Assembly: GCA_023404095.1 (NCBI GenBank)
Contig: JAEYDD010000042.1
Span: 124,001 to 188,000 of the forward strand
From: Pseudomonadota bacterium
GTDB lineage: Bacteria; Pseudomonadota; Alphaproteobacteria; Rhizobiales; Rhizobiaceae
Direction: 5' to 3'
Length of the DNA stretch: 64,000 bases
Positions 50,236-59,000 of this stretch are shown here, piece after piece. How positions within the stretch are numbered: the first letter of the stretch is position 1; every line of letters begins with the position of its first letter. The notes under the pieces are model-generated. The model did not search any database. It had not been told where the DNA came from and saw only the letters and a program-made list of their open reading frames with translations. Both the position numbers and the translations under genes were made by a program.

Positions 50236-50664
50236 TCATTCGGGCATGAGTTCGCCCGATCCGCCGGCTTCGGATGGAAAGTCGCGCAGCTTCGGCAGGC
50301 CGTCGCGGACCGGCAGCACCGCTTCGGCGTAATGGATGTGGACGGACGGCGCAAAGGCGAAGTCCCGCAGGATGCCGGGGCGGACGTCGGTGAGGCCGAG
50401 CCCGGGATGCTCGGTCAGCACGTGCCCGCCGCACTGAAGGCAGTGCCGGCGCTCGCTCATGCCGGACTTGTTGAAACGGCCGAGGTGCCCGGCGCCGCGC
50501 GAGAGCACGACCTTGTCCTGCGGCCACAGCACGTAGCCGCTCATTGGGCCGCCGGAATAGGTACGGCAGGAAGTGCAGTGGCAATAGCCCATTTCCAGTG
50601 GTGTGCCCTCCGCCCTGATCTCCACGGCGCCGCAAAAGCATGCGCCTGAGTGAAACACAGCCAT
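50236..50664 (-). CDS. GFA-family (glutathione-dependent formaldehyde-activating-like) zinc protein
   Basis: A 142-residue protein of the Mss4-like GFA fold with zinc ligands in SGACFCGAVEI, GYCHCTSCRTYSGG and RRHCLQCGGHVL. Members bind zinc; some catalyse S-hydroxymethylglutathione formation, but most are uncharacterised. ATG at 50664 follows a strong GGAGGGAGGAG. It is a stand-alone gene, same strand as the DUF488 gene and 63 bases upstream of it. Confidence 0.9.
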   Translation of the reverse strand: MAVFHSGACFCGAVEIRAEGTPLEMGYCHCTSCRTYSGGPMSGYVLWPQDKVVLSRGAGHLGRFNKSGMSERRHCLQCGGHVLTEHPGLGLTDVRPGILRDFAFAPSVHIHYAEAVLPVRDGLPKLRDFPSEAGGSGELMPE

Positions 50665-50811
50665 GTCCGCTCCTCCCTCCGATCGCCTCGATTCTCTCGC
50701 AGCGTTGCCGTTCATGGCAAGGGTGTTTGCATCCGCCGCTTTGTTGACTTCGACCAGGATGGGAGGAGAATGATCTCTCGCGTGGCCAGTTTACTGAAGA
50801 AGGGCGCTTCC

Positions 50812-51282
50812 ATGAGTATCGCCGGCAGGCTTCAGCATTATATCGAACGGGAAGGTGTCGCCTACGACATCGTTCCCCACCATCGCACCGCAACGACAAG
50901 CCAATCGGCGCAGGCGGCGCATATCCCCGGCAGCAGGCTGGCGAAAGCCGTGGTCGTCCACCATGAGGCGGGTTATCTGCTTGCCGTCGTGCCCAGCACG
51001 CACAGGGTGGAACTTACCACCTTGCAGGACGCCATGGACCGAAGGCTCGGGCTCGCGTCCGAAGACGAGGTCTGCCAGCTCTTTTCGGATTGCGAGGAGG
51101 GAGCAGCGCCGCCACTCGGGATGGCCTATGGCGTCCCGGTCGTGCTCGACGAGAGCTTCGGCCATGTCAGCGACGTCTATTTCGAGGCCGGCGACCACCG
51201 CAACCTGGTGCATGTCACCGGACCGAACTTCCTGGCGCTGATGAAGGACGCCCAGATCGCCCGCATCGGCCGGCCGCACTAG
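50812..51282 (+). CDS. YbaK/prolyl-tRNA-editing-domain protein
   Basis: A 156-residue aminoacyl-tRNA deacylase-like protein (YbaK/ProX fold) that likely removes mischarged amino acids from tRNA. Segments: EREGVAYDIVPHHRTATTSQSAQAAHIPGSRLAKAVVVHHEAGYLLAVVPSTHRVEL is the conserved core with the substrate Lys, then GVPVVLDESFGHVSDVYFEAGDHRNLVHV. ATG at 50812 (AAGGG upstream) fits the family length; ATG at 50770 with a stronger GGAGG is also possible and would add 14 residues. It is followed by a terminator. Confidence 0.87.
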   Translation: MSIAGRLQHYIEREGVAYDIVPHHRTATTSQSAQAAHIPGSRLAKAVVVHHEAGYLLAVVPSTHRVELTTLQDAMDRRLGLASEDEVCQLFSDCEEGAAPPLGMAYGVPVVLDESFGHVSDVYFEAGDHRNLVHVTGPNFLALMKDAQIARIGRPH

Positions 51283-51312
51283 CGGCACCTTCGAGCGAGG
51301 CTTCTGAGGACC

Positions 51313-51349
51313 GCGCGCCACATGCAGCGTGGCGCGCATCCTATTTTTT
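51313..51349 (+). terminator. Rho-independent terminator after the YbaK-like gene
   Basis: A 9-bp stem (GCGCGCCAC at 51313-51321, GTGGCGCGC at 51329-51337) is followed, after 6 bases, by TTTTTT at 51344-51349. The remaining bases to 51578 hold no clear gene. Confidence 0.75.
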
Positions 51350-51578
51350 GTTTTTCAAAGGACAGCAGGGCGAGCGTATCGACGTGGGCATGCCCGCTCG
51401 CGCAACTGACGCTGATTGTCCACGCCGGTACGCCCGTTGGGTCCTGCCGTCCGGCAACAGAAACGACGATCATTTTCTTTCAGATCTCTATTTTCGGATG
51501 GCATCCGCGCGTCTTTGCCAAAAGCGGCAAGACTCATGCTAGGAGCGGGGCGAACTCAGTCCCATTTGAAGCATTGCA

Positions 51579-52502
51579 ATGAACATCAAGTCCCGCGGTT
51601 ACCTCTTCGCACTCCTGGCGGTGACCATCTTTGCGGCCCAGGACGGCATCACGAAATATCTTGGTGACCGGTATCCGCCCATCCTCGTGACCATGATACG
51701 CTTCTGGGCATTCGCACTGTTCGTATCCTGTCTGGCGGCAACGTCTTCCGGCGGCATCCGCGGCGCGATCGCCACGCGCCGCCCGTGGCTTCAGATTTCC
51801 CGGGGGATCCTGCTGGTTGCCGAAATCGTGGTCATCGTGTTCGCCTACAAGACGGCCGGGCTCGCCATGAGCCAATCGATATTCCAGGTGACGCCGTTGT
51901 TCATCACCCTGCTTTCCGTGCCTCTTCTCGGTGAAAAAGTGGGCTGGAAACGGGCTTCCGCAGTCGTCGTCGGCCTGGTAGGCGTGCTGATCATCATCAA
52001 CCCGGTCGATGTGCATTTCGACGCGTCGCTGCTGTTGCCGCTGACGGCGGCGGCCATGTTCGCCTTGTACAGCATTGCTACGCGCGCCGTCAGCCATGAG
52101 GATTCCTCGACCACCAGCGTCTTCTATGCGGGCGTTGTGGGAGCGCTTGCGATCTCGCTGATCGGGCCGTTCTACTGGACCGACGTCAAGCCTTCGGACT
52201 GGTATGTGCTGGGGGCTCTCTGCGTCTGCGGCACGTTGAGCCACTATTTCCTGATCCGCGCCTATTCGATCCTTCCGGCAGCGGAACTTCAGCCCGTCAC
52301 CTACCTGCAACTCGTCCTCAACGTCTGCATCGCCGTGCTGTTCTTCGGAGAGCGTGTCACGTTGAACATGGTTGCCGGCGCGCTCATCGTCGTCGGCGCC
52401 GGCCTGTTCACCGTCTGGCGGGAGCATCAACTCGCCAGGAAGACCGAGGCAGCCGCTCAGCGGGGGCAGGGCGGTAGTGTGCCCGGACTGGGAGATGGGT
52501 GA
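51579..52502 (+). CDS. EamA-family (DMT superfamily) transporter
   Basis: A 307-residue inner-membrane protein with about ten helices in two EamA repeats. The first repeat starts GYLFALLAVTIFAAQDGITKYLGD, its end is FQVTPLFITLLSVPLLGEKVGWKRASAVVVGLVGVLIII. The second begins LLLPLTAAAMFALYSIATRAV and closes YLQLVLNVCIAVLFFGERVTLNMVAGALIVVGAG. Family members export amino acids, nucleotides or metabolites; the substrate is unknown. It is the last clearly chromosomal-type gene before the accessory island. Confidence 0.9.
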   Translation: MNIKSRGYLFALLAVTIFAAQDGITKYLGDRYPPILVTMIRFWAFALFVSCLAATSSGGIRGAIATRRPWLQISRGILLVAEIVVIVFAYKTAGLAMSQSIFQVTPLFITLLSVPLLGEKVGWKRASAVVVGLVGVLIIINPVDVHFDASLLLPLTAAAMFALYSIATRAVSHEDSSTTSVFYAGVVGALAISLIGPFYWTDVKPSDWYVLGALCVCGTLSHYFLIRAYSILPAAELQPVTYLQLVLNVCIAVLFFGERVTLNMVAGALIVVGAGLFTVWREHQLARKTEAAAQRGQGGSVPGLGDG

Positions 52503-52838
52503 CGTTTCGTAGCGGAGCCACGGCAAGACCTTGCGCACTTGGCGGGGGTACTGATGTCGCCGAGAGAGACTTCGGTGATGGAGAAACGCCAGCGCATTGC
52601 TAGGCTATCCTTCCCCCAACCAGGCGGTGCCCGTCGCCCAATGCGTGCGCGTCCGCTAAAAAACCGAATAGGAACAGTCTCAGTCTGGTCTTCCCGGTCG
52701 GGCCGGCGCCATCAAACAGGTCGAGGGCGGCATTTGGCTTAAAAGCTTCATGCGCGATGATCTGGGATGTATCGACCTGGAGAAGCTGACTTTGCTATTA
52801 TTAGTAGATCCGCGTAGGTTTGCACCTGCGAAAGATTT
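52503..52838. other. Junction between chromosomal backbone and accessory island
   Basis: No intact gene is visible. The region includes the transposase scrap at 52672-52800 and may contain the island boundary. Base composition falls toward its right end (TTTGCTATTATTAGTAG around 52792-52808). Confidence 0.45.
52672..52800 (+). pseudogene. Remnant of an insertion-sequence transposase C-terminus
   Basis: After an in-frame TAG at 52669 the plus strand reads GAIKQVEGGIWLKSFMRDDL followed by GCIDLEKLTL. This recalls a C-terminal transposase signature I remember as VEGGIWLVSFM-x-YDLGY-x-DLE in rhizobial IS elements. The frame drifts into unrelated sequence and ends at TAA 52858. Only about 40 codons are recognisable, so family assignment is uncertain. 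Confidence 0.4.
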
Positions 52839-53507
52839 TCATAGGAAAAAAGCATTGTAAATCAATTGTAGCGATGTTCTTCCTTGCCAGAATCCAAGGA
52901 TGGTTGGTTCTCCGCGATAGCGATGAACCTGACGCGCCGCGATAGGCCTGATCCTAGAATCCAGGCAATAAAAAAGCCCACCGGAGCGGGCCACGCAGGC
53001 GTTACGCCATTCCTTGTACAGTCGATTGAAGGTCGAAACGCTGGGCGCTGCAACATTGTTGACGGAGTCTGACCTGACCGGGCTGAGCAACTTCTTCCAT
53101 CGAGGATCGATCCAGGTCTGAAACGTCTCGCTGGAGCGGGCGATCGTGCCCACAGTCAGGCACTCCTCATCGAATTTCTCGAAGAGTCGGACCCGCAATC
53201 TGGCAACCCTCTGCACCTTGGGGTTAAATTCGTTGAACGTCCTTCCCTTGAAGAGAAGCTCGAGGAACTGCACCTCTGGCTTGTTGCCGCCGTATTCGAG
53301 GCGCGCCGTCTCGGCGTCTAAACGATCATTGATGTCAGCATGGCGTAGAAAAATCATCCGGTCGGGATGCTCTTCATGAACGAAGTCGTAGCCGTCGAAG
53401 CGACGGCCCGCCGGGACGTAGGGTTCGTTCCCGATCCGCAGGATATCGTCGCTAGTAAGGATCGGGACGGGATGTCGGATAACCTTCGGAAGAGGATAGT
53501 AGTCCAA
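52839..53507 (-). pseudogene. Truncated TnsB/TniA-like transposase N-terminus
   Basis: A 222-codon open frame that looks like the N-terminal DNA-binding part of a large DDE transposase of the TnsB/TniA/Mu kind. It has an entry domain (TSDDILRIGNEPYVPAGRRF, MIFLRHADINDRL), a basic helical stretch (NPKVQRVARLRVRLFEKFDEE) and a helix-turn-helix end PSVSTFNRLYKEWRNA. After EWRNA (about 53010) the sequence no longer looks family-like, a terminator appears on the same strand (52969-52990), and the DDE catalytic core is absent. The likely start is TTG at 53507, 6 bases after AGGAGG; GTG 53540 is an alternative. It follows the small ORF and the TnsA-like gene in the usual tnsA-x-tnsB order. Confidence 0.6.
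52969..52990 (-). terminator. Intrinsic terminator inside the truncated transposase frame
   Basis: On the minus strand GCCCG-CTCCGG-TGGGC is followed by TTTTTTATTG (complement of 52967-52975). Its presence inside an open reading frame suggests that the frame beyond it is not original coding sequence and marks a fusion point close to 53000. Confidence 0.55.
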
Positions 53508-53548
53508 GAGAACCTCCTGACATAAGGACGGTACCCGCACGATAGCGG

Positions 53549-53926
53549 TCAGTGTCCGCCCATTTCCCGTTTGGACGGAGTTCTAGGGGAGTATACGTCA
53601 GTCACGGTAGAGCGGCCTTCCGGCCGAATGGCCGAACAAGGTCCGTCGTACGATCCTGTGTTGGGCTCGAAATGCTTGAGGGCGGCTTCGTAACCGTCGC
53701 GGGCAACCATCACATCGAACGTGGGAAACGAGTCGATGATGGAGTAGAACTTCGTTCTCCCGTAGATATGGAACTGGAGCTTCCCCTCAGCTTTGAGAAG
53801 CCCGTTCGCCATGTGCGCCGCTGCGCGGTACCCTTCGAAGACGGCCGCCTTCCGTGGCTTGAGTCGAGACAGGAAGTTTCGTGCCTCGACGACCGCGAAG
53901 TTCAGGCTTTCGGAGGAGGAACACAT
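53549..53926 (-). CDS. Small protein between the TnsA-like and TnsB-like genes
   Basis: A 125-residue protein I do not recognise. It contains a helical N-terminal part (EARNFLSRLKPRKAAVFEGYRAAAHMANGLLKAEGKL) and a beta-rich FHIYGRTKFYSIIDSFPTFDVMVARDGYEAAL, ending in a polar tail. ATG at 53926 follows GGAGGAG at the right distance; ATG at 53932 overlaps the site. It is 15 bases after the TnsA-like gene and 41 before the TnsB-like frame, so it belongs to the same operon; an accessory transposition or target-related role is possible. Confidence 0.6.
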   Translation of the reverse strand: MCSSSESLNFAVVEARNFLSRLKPRKAAVFEGYRAAAHMANGLLKAEGKLQFHIYGRTKFYSIIDSFPTFDVMVARDGYEAALKHFEPNTGSYDGPCSAIRPEGRSTVTDVYSPRTPSKREMGGH

Positions 53927-53941
53927 GGACATCTCCTCCGT

Positions 53942-54811
53942 TCAGCCGCAAAGCCCGGTGGCGCTACCGCCTGGCGCGTGTGCGAGCCATGACAGTTCGG
54001 TGATCTTCTCACCCGTGAGGGAAAACAGGATTCCTGCATCGATCAGCCGCCAAGTCGCTACCCGGCGCCGGGGAATGCATGCGCAGTCGTTCAGAAGTGC
54101 GCCGAAACGGAACCAGCCGTGAAGCTTGCCGACGATATCGAGCAACTCGTCGACATCCTCCTGGTTATGGTATTCACGCGACCACCTAACCATCTGAGCG
54201 TTCTCCGCCGCCTCGATCGTTCCGTATCGTTCTGTCCGTAGGACGATGCCATCGACCAATTGCGCGGACGGATCCGCTTCGATGCGCTCAATCAGCCCCT
54301 CCATCTCTTTCCGCTTCTTCTCCTGCTTGACGATGATGGCTTGCCGGAAACCATCTTTGTAAACAACGAAGAAGTCGGCGGTATGCTTGTGAAGCTTTCC
54401 ATCGTCGTCGTGGTAGTGAAACACCGGAAACTGAGAGTGCAGCTCGGCAACGTCGTTACGGGCCTGTAGCCGAAGCGAGACGCGGTGTTCCAGTTCGCTC
54501 TCATGGTACACGACGATACCGCGGTAGTATGTCCAACCGCGAGCCGTCTTCATGTTCTTCAGCGGCGGAACGCGTGTCGCGAGGCCGTGGGTTTTATCGT
54601 ACAGAATCCGTCTCCCCTGCGGGGTGAGAGTGGGCCGCGCCTCAGCGGCCAGGATAAGTCGCTCCTCGGGAAGCCGTACAGGGCGGCGCAGCGACGTGTC
54701 CTGCATGCCTGAAATGCGCACATTCATCGGACGCCGCCGATCGAGGAACCCCAAGCCGGCACGTCGTCTTGCGATCTTGCGGGCGACGGAGCGTGAATGG
54801 ATGACTGACAT
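53942..54811 (-). CDS. TnsA-like endonuclease
   Basis: A 289-residue protein whose central part (about residues 80-200) looks like the TnsA nuclease fold. The acidic start is SELEHRVSLRLQARNDVAEL, the Asp strand KHTADFFVVYKDG, and the lysine strand RQAIIVKQEKK. This places Glu, Asp and Lys in the order used by TnsA to cut the 5' transposon strand. The N-terminus is basic (SRSVARKIARRRAGLGFLDRRRP). The C-terminus (LIDAGILFSLTGEKITELSW) may contact the transposase. ATG at 54811 has AAAGGAA upstream. It begins the tnsA-orf-tnsB-like module. Confidence 0.65.
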   Translation of the reverse strand: MSVIHSRSVARKIARRRAGLGFLDRRRPMNVRISGMQDTSLRRPVRLPEERLILAAEARPTLTPQGRRILYDKTHGLATRVPPLKNMKTARGWTYYRGIVVYHESELEHRVSLRLQARNDVAELHSQFPVFHYHDDDGKLHKHTADFFVVYKDGFRQAIIVKQEKKRKEMEGLIERIEADPSAQLVDGIVLRTERYGTIEAAENAQMVRWSREYHNQEDVDELLDIVGKLHGWFRFGALLNDCACIPRRRVATWRLIDAGILFSLTGEKITELSWLAHAPGGSATGLCG

Positions 54812-55278
54812 GATGTTTCCTTTTGTGGTGGCAAGAATTGGAAAAGTTCCCATGGGCGCGCGCACCGTCATCCCCGGAATGACCGGAGTTCGATTGCAAA
54901 TCTCCGCTACATGCGGTGAGGAGTCGCCTGTGTCGGCATTTATCGGCGACCGCGTTGGCAAAGCCACTCAAGCCTCGCCGCCGAAAGGCAGCGAATCCTA
55001 TGACAACATGTCAGTTGCCTAAGGGCGGAAGGTAAGGGCCACGATCGCGGGGACTCAAGCAAACAGTTGAACTGGCCTAGCCAGATCATGCCCAGAACAG
55101 CTTCGTCGAGCAGCAAAGACCCCGAGCGCGGTTCGCACTATCCGCTAGTTTTGGTGGCGTCCTATTCGGGTCATCGGCTTGTTCCTCCGATCAAACGTGA
55201 TTCCCATAACTCGTCCGGACGGTTTTGTTCACACGATTACCAAAGGGCTGGGTTTCCAAGGAGCGACCGACAAAGGAT
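54812..55278. other. Upstream flank of the TnsA-like gene; possible element end
   Basis: No gene is supported. A short palindrome TGACA-ACA-TGTCA lies at 55001-55013; TGTCA is a usual terminal pentamer of TniA/Tn5053-type elements, so it may mark the element end, but no target-site duplication or repeated transposase sites could be established by eye. The rest is mixed-composition sequence with several stops in all frames. Confidence 0.4.
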
Positions 55279-55671
55279 TCACAAACCGTATGCGGCTCGC
55301 GCTCGCTCCTTTCGCGTTTTGCCAATCTCGATCCTCGAATTCACCATGAACAGGGGAGCGCTGGTCAGCACAATCTCGCCGGATTGCAGCTTGTGAGAGT
55401 GCATCCTGTTGTGGTCGGTGTTTATATTGATCGCCATTTGGTTGTTGCTGGCAATCTTTGGATAGTTCAAATCAGTCCAATTTATTCGAACTTTTGGCCT
55501 GTCTTCACGATGTGGTAGGTCAATAAAATCGATTGAATTTTCAACGCTGAGATCGGGGCCGGCATCGGCAGGCGCCGTCACACAACTCGACGGGAATGAA
55601 ATTGCATTCGAAACGCTCAAAGCGGGCGCGACGTCCGCATTTGAAATGCTGCCGTTTGGCGATTTTGGCAC
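55279..55671 (-). CDS. Possible protein of unknown function in the island
   Basis: A 130-codon frame, GTG start, with protein-like composition in its second half (RPKVRINWTDLNYPKIASNN, HNRMHSHKLQSGEIVLTSAP, LFMVNSRIEIGKTRKERARA) and lower GC than the backbone. No family is recognised and the first 45 residues are low-complexity Ser/Ala/Pro. It could be a degraded or orphan island gene. Confidence 0.35.
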   Translation of the reverse strand: MPKSPNGSISNADVAPALSVSNAISFPSSCVTAPADAGPDLSVENSIDFIDLPHREDRPKVRINWTDLNYPKIASNNQMAININTDHNRMHSHKLQSGEIVLTSAPLFMVNSRIEIGKTRKERARAAYGL

Positions 55672-56039
55672 GAATGACCGCTTTGCGCCCTCAAACCGGG
55701 CTTAGAGACCAGCTTGGCTGCGACCCGAAAGCAGACGTCGCCAGCGACAGGGCTGGACGACTTGATGCGCCATCGCATCACCGTCTTTCAGAGAAATATA
55801 TCAGCAATCCAATACCAGACATCGGCGAAATTACAGAACAGCGGTCAGCGGTGCGACAGCGCACACCGACGGCACCTCGCAACAATCCATCGGAGTTGGT
55901 CAAGAGGCGAATCGACGCCCGCATGACGCGTCAGTCATTTCGAGCAACTACGAACTAAAAAAAATCGTACTAAAGTATGGAGCTTTCTAGAAAACCATAT
56001 AAGTTGGTAAAGCTACGAGATGGGGTGGGTGGTGCACCT
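55672..56039. other. Upstream region of the giant exported protein gene
   Basis: No gene is supported; a plus-strand frame here (55596-55958) has an unlikely composition. The last 100 bases are AT-rich (CTAAAAAAAATCGTACTAAAG) and probably hold the promoter. No operator is recognised. Confidence 0.4.
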
Positions 56040-59000
56040 ATGAAAAAATTAGTCTTTATCTCTATTCTGTGTGCAATTTATGCGCCGGCGATTTCCGTGG
56101 CCGAACCTTTTATAACCTCGGCAAATAGAATACTTCCTTTTGCGACAGTAGAGAAAAATTCCCTGAAGCTGGCGTCTTCAGCAAAATTTTCCACTCTTAC
56201 TCCTGAGATAACAGCAAATGATATCGACTTTATATCCGGTCTGTATTTCAATAAGGAAATATTGAAATATGGCAATCCCAAAACAAAAAGTGCACTTCGG
56301 CTGGCGCTATTCGATGTTTTGCTTAACTGGGGACAATTTAAATCTGAAAGTTCACGGCTACGTTTCTTCGAGCAGCGCTACACTGCATATCGCGGATTGG
56401 ATCTTAGGGCGTTTGCGTCGGTGGTGGCAAACTCCTACAAAATTGGCTTCATACCCCGTGTAACCACGTTGAAATTCGCCGACGGCGAGACTCGTAAGGT
56501 GATGTATCAGTTACCCGATTACCTTACTAGAGATTTTGACATCGAAGAAAGGTCATATGATGGCGCCGAGCTTGAGGCCGGAATAAGCTTGCTCAACGCT
56601 GGGAGCGCCAGCATTGAAATGCAAGATCGGTTCAACCCGGTAGATCCAATATTCCGTTCTTTTCTTTCTTCTTACTCAAGTTTGAGGCTGTCAAACCAGC
56701 TTAATCTTTCTGCAGCGGCGTACGCGAATGCCCTGGAGAGTGGGGTCTTCCCGCGTGCTCAATTGACTAGGCTGATCTCGGAAGCCCGGCAACAGTTGGC
56801 GAGATTGGATGCCGAACTCGGGGAAACAAGGAACGAAAATCGGCGAAAAGAGATCGAGAAGCAAATACAGAAATTGTCCGCCCAACTCGCCGACGGAGCG
56901 GAAAGCTATGCCGCCCTAATTAATGTGAGAATGCCATCTGATGCCGCAGATGGTGGGTCGATCGGAGACGAAAACGCCAAAAAGCAAGATGAATGGAAGA
57001 AATTCTCCGAGGAGTACCAAAGGAAGTCGAAAAAATATTACGATACATTCATGGGTATAGCGGACCTCGTATCGCCGGATGATCCTACGTTGAGAGTGGG
57101 TATTCTTAGTGTCCAAATATTAACAAATCTTGCAGTAGCTGCAGGCACTCAAGATTATATAACCGCTGCGGCAGTGGGAGTCCAATTCGCGGGCCAAATT
57201 TTCGGAACAGGCTCGGGCGGCGCGCAAAGCTCCAATGCCGCGATATTGAAGTATCTGGCAGCAATTCGCCGTGATATAGCCAACCTTCACAAGGAGATGC
57301 GAGCTCGCTTCGAGCGAATTGAAATGCAGTTGGACAGCATAGACCGAAAACTTTCGGATCAGTTTCGATTTATCATAGAAAACTTTCAGTTTCTTGCGGA
57401 CAAAATTGAGACCGTATCTCAAGTTGCCAATGCTTCTTCTGAAGAGGACTATCGATATCGGCAAAACGAGCTGGCCTCTGCTATAGACGAATTCAATTCG
57501 CGATATTGGGAATCGATACTCGACGGGAAAATTTCCACAAATATCAGCTTTGAACTGTCGACAGCGATTGATACCTTCAGCACGACCTATCTTTCAACGA
57601 ATACCGGAACAGGGCTTTCACATCCTCGCATTGTAGGGCCGACGGATTGCTGGCAAAGAATCTTGCGCGGCCTTTACGCGGCACAATCAACCGCGGACGG
57701 GTTGAAGGAGACAACGTCGCGTCTCAAGAGTTCCCTGCGTTCACCGAGCTTCGGCAAAAGCGCCCATTGTGTAAATGCCCTTTTCTCGACGGCTGCAGAA
57801 ACAATGCCACGAATGCGGCTCGAAGCAGGCGTTGAGAATAACGGTATCGGCCTTCCTGGCTTTGTGGATGCCAATGGCTTTTTCAATTTCGACGGCGGCA
57901 ATCTTCTTTTTTCACCGCAACATGCGCTTACCACTTCAATGGCTCTCAATCGGCGGCTACTTGCGATTCAAGATCCGGACATATTGCGAGCAGAGCTTGA
58001 GAAGAAGATAACGCGACTCTCGGACGTCACGAGGAATATGGCGCTAGTAGGCAGCCGTGCGGGACTAGAGGTTCAAGTTCCCGTCTATCTTTCTGCCGTA
58101 CGAGAATATCTCCGCACTGAAGCGGTTCTCTACAAGACGAAGCTCGCCAGAGCGCTAATTCGACACGGCTCGTATGCTGAGCAAAAATTTCTAACGGGGT
58201 TTGGCTCAATTGCAGGTGCATATAGGTTCTACCGTGTTCCGCAGCAGAGCATCCTTTATCAGTACCACAGTGGCCGTGAGACCGACCCGGCATTCATCCG
58301 AGGGAAAACGCTGTTTGAAAATCAGCGGCAGTTGGTGAAGGCACTATTCGAAAGCGAAATACGCGATCTCGCTCGTGATGTTGATCAAATTGTTAAAGTT
58401 GAGTTTGGCAACTACGGCGGAACAATCGGATCATGCTCTTCAATAGAGGAGTGTGTCACATTCGCCTATGCAACAAAAAAGGTCGATTCCTTTCTCGCGA
58501 TAGACACAGTGACTGTTGGGTTGCCTTCAATAGTCAAAGTCAACGCACAGCGGCAAGCTGAAATCGAGATCCTCCTGAAGCTTATTACCTCCGAAGTGGA
58601 AGCGGCGGCACATGTCTTCAATGAGATGGGAGCGAGAATTTCAGATTACCCGAAGCCTGCATTTGGTAGATCTGGGCCGCCATACTACAAAGAAAATCCG
58701 ATGCCCGACGAGGAGGTATTCAAATTAGAAAGGGACTTTTTGACCGTAATTTCGGATTTCCGCGCTCGCACTAAGGTCATATCCCTCCAAGTCGTTGATG
58801 ACTATGACGCCTATCTGCGGTCAGAAGGCACTTCCTTGGATGATCGATTTGCGCAAGCTCTTAGTCTATTTTTCGCGGGAGTTACGTTCGAAAAAAACTT
58901 TAACGAACTATTTGCTGCATACAAACTCGCTGGAAAGGAAAGCGAGTTGAAAGATGCGAACGTCGCCGAATTGAATTTTTTCCAGGAACGAAGCGCTACG

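Noticed and set aside
55596..55958. 120-codon plus-strand frame before the giant exported gene
   Set aside because: Arg/Lys-rich unstructured composition, no ribosome-binding site, overlaps a more protein-like minus-strand frame.
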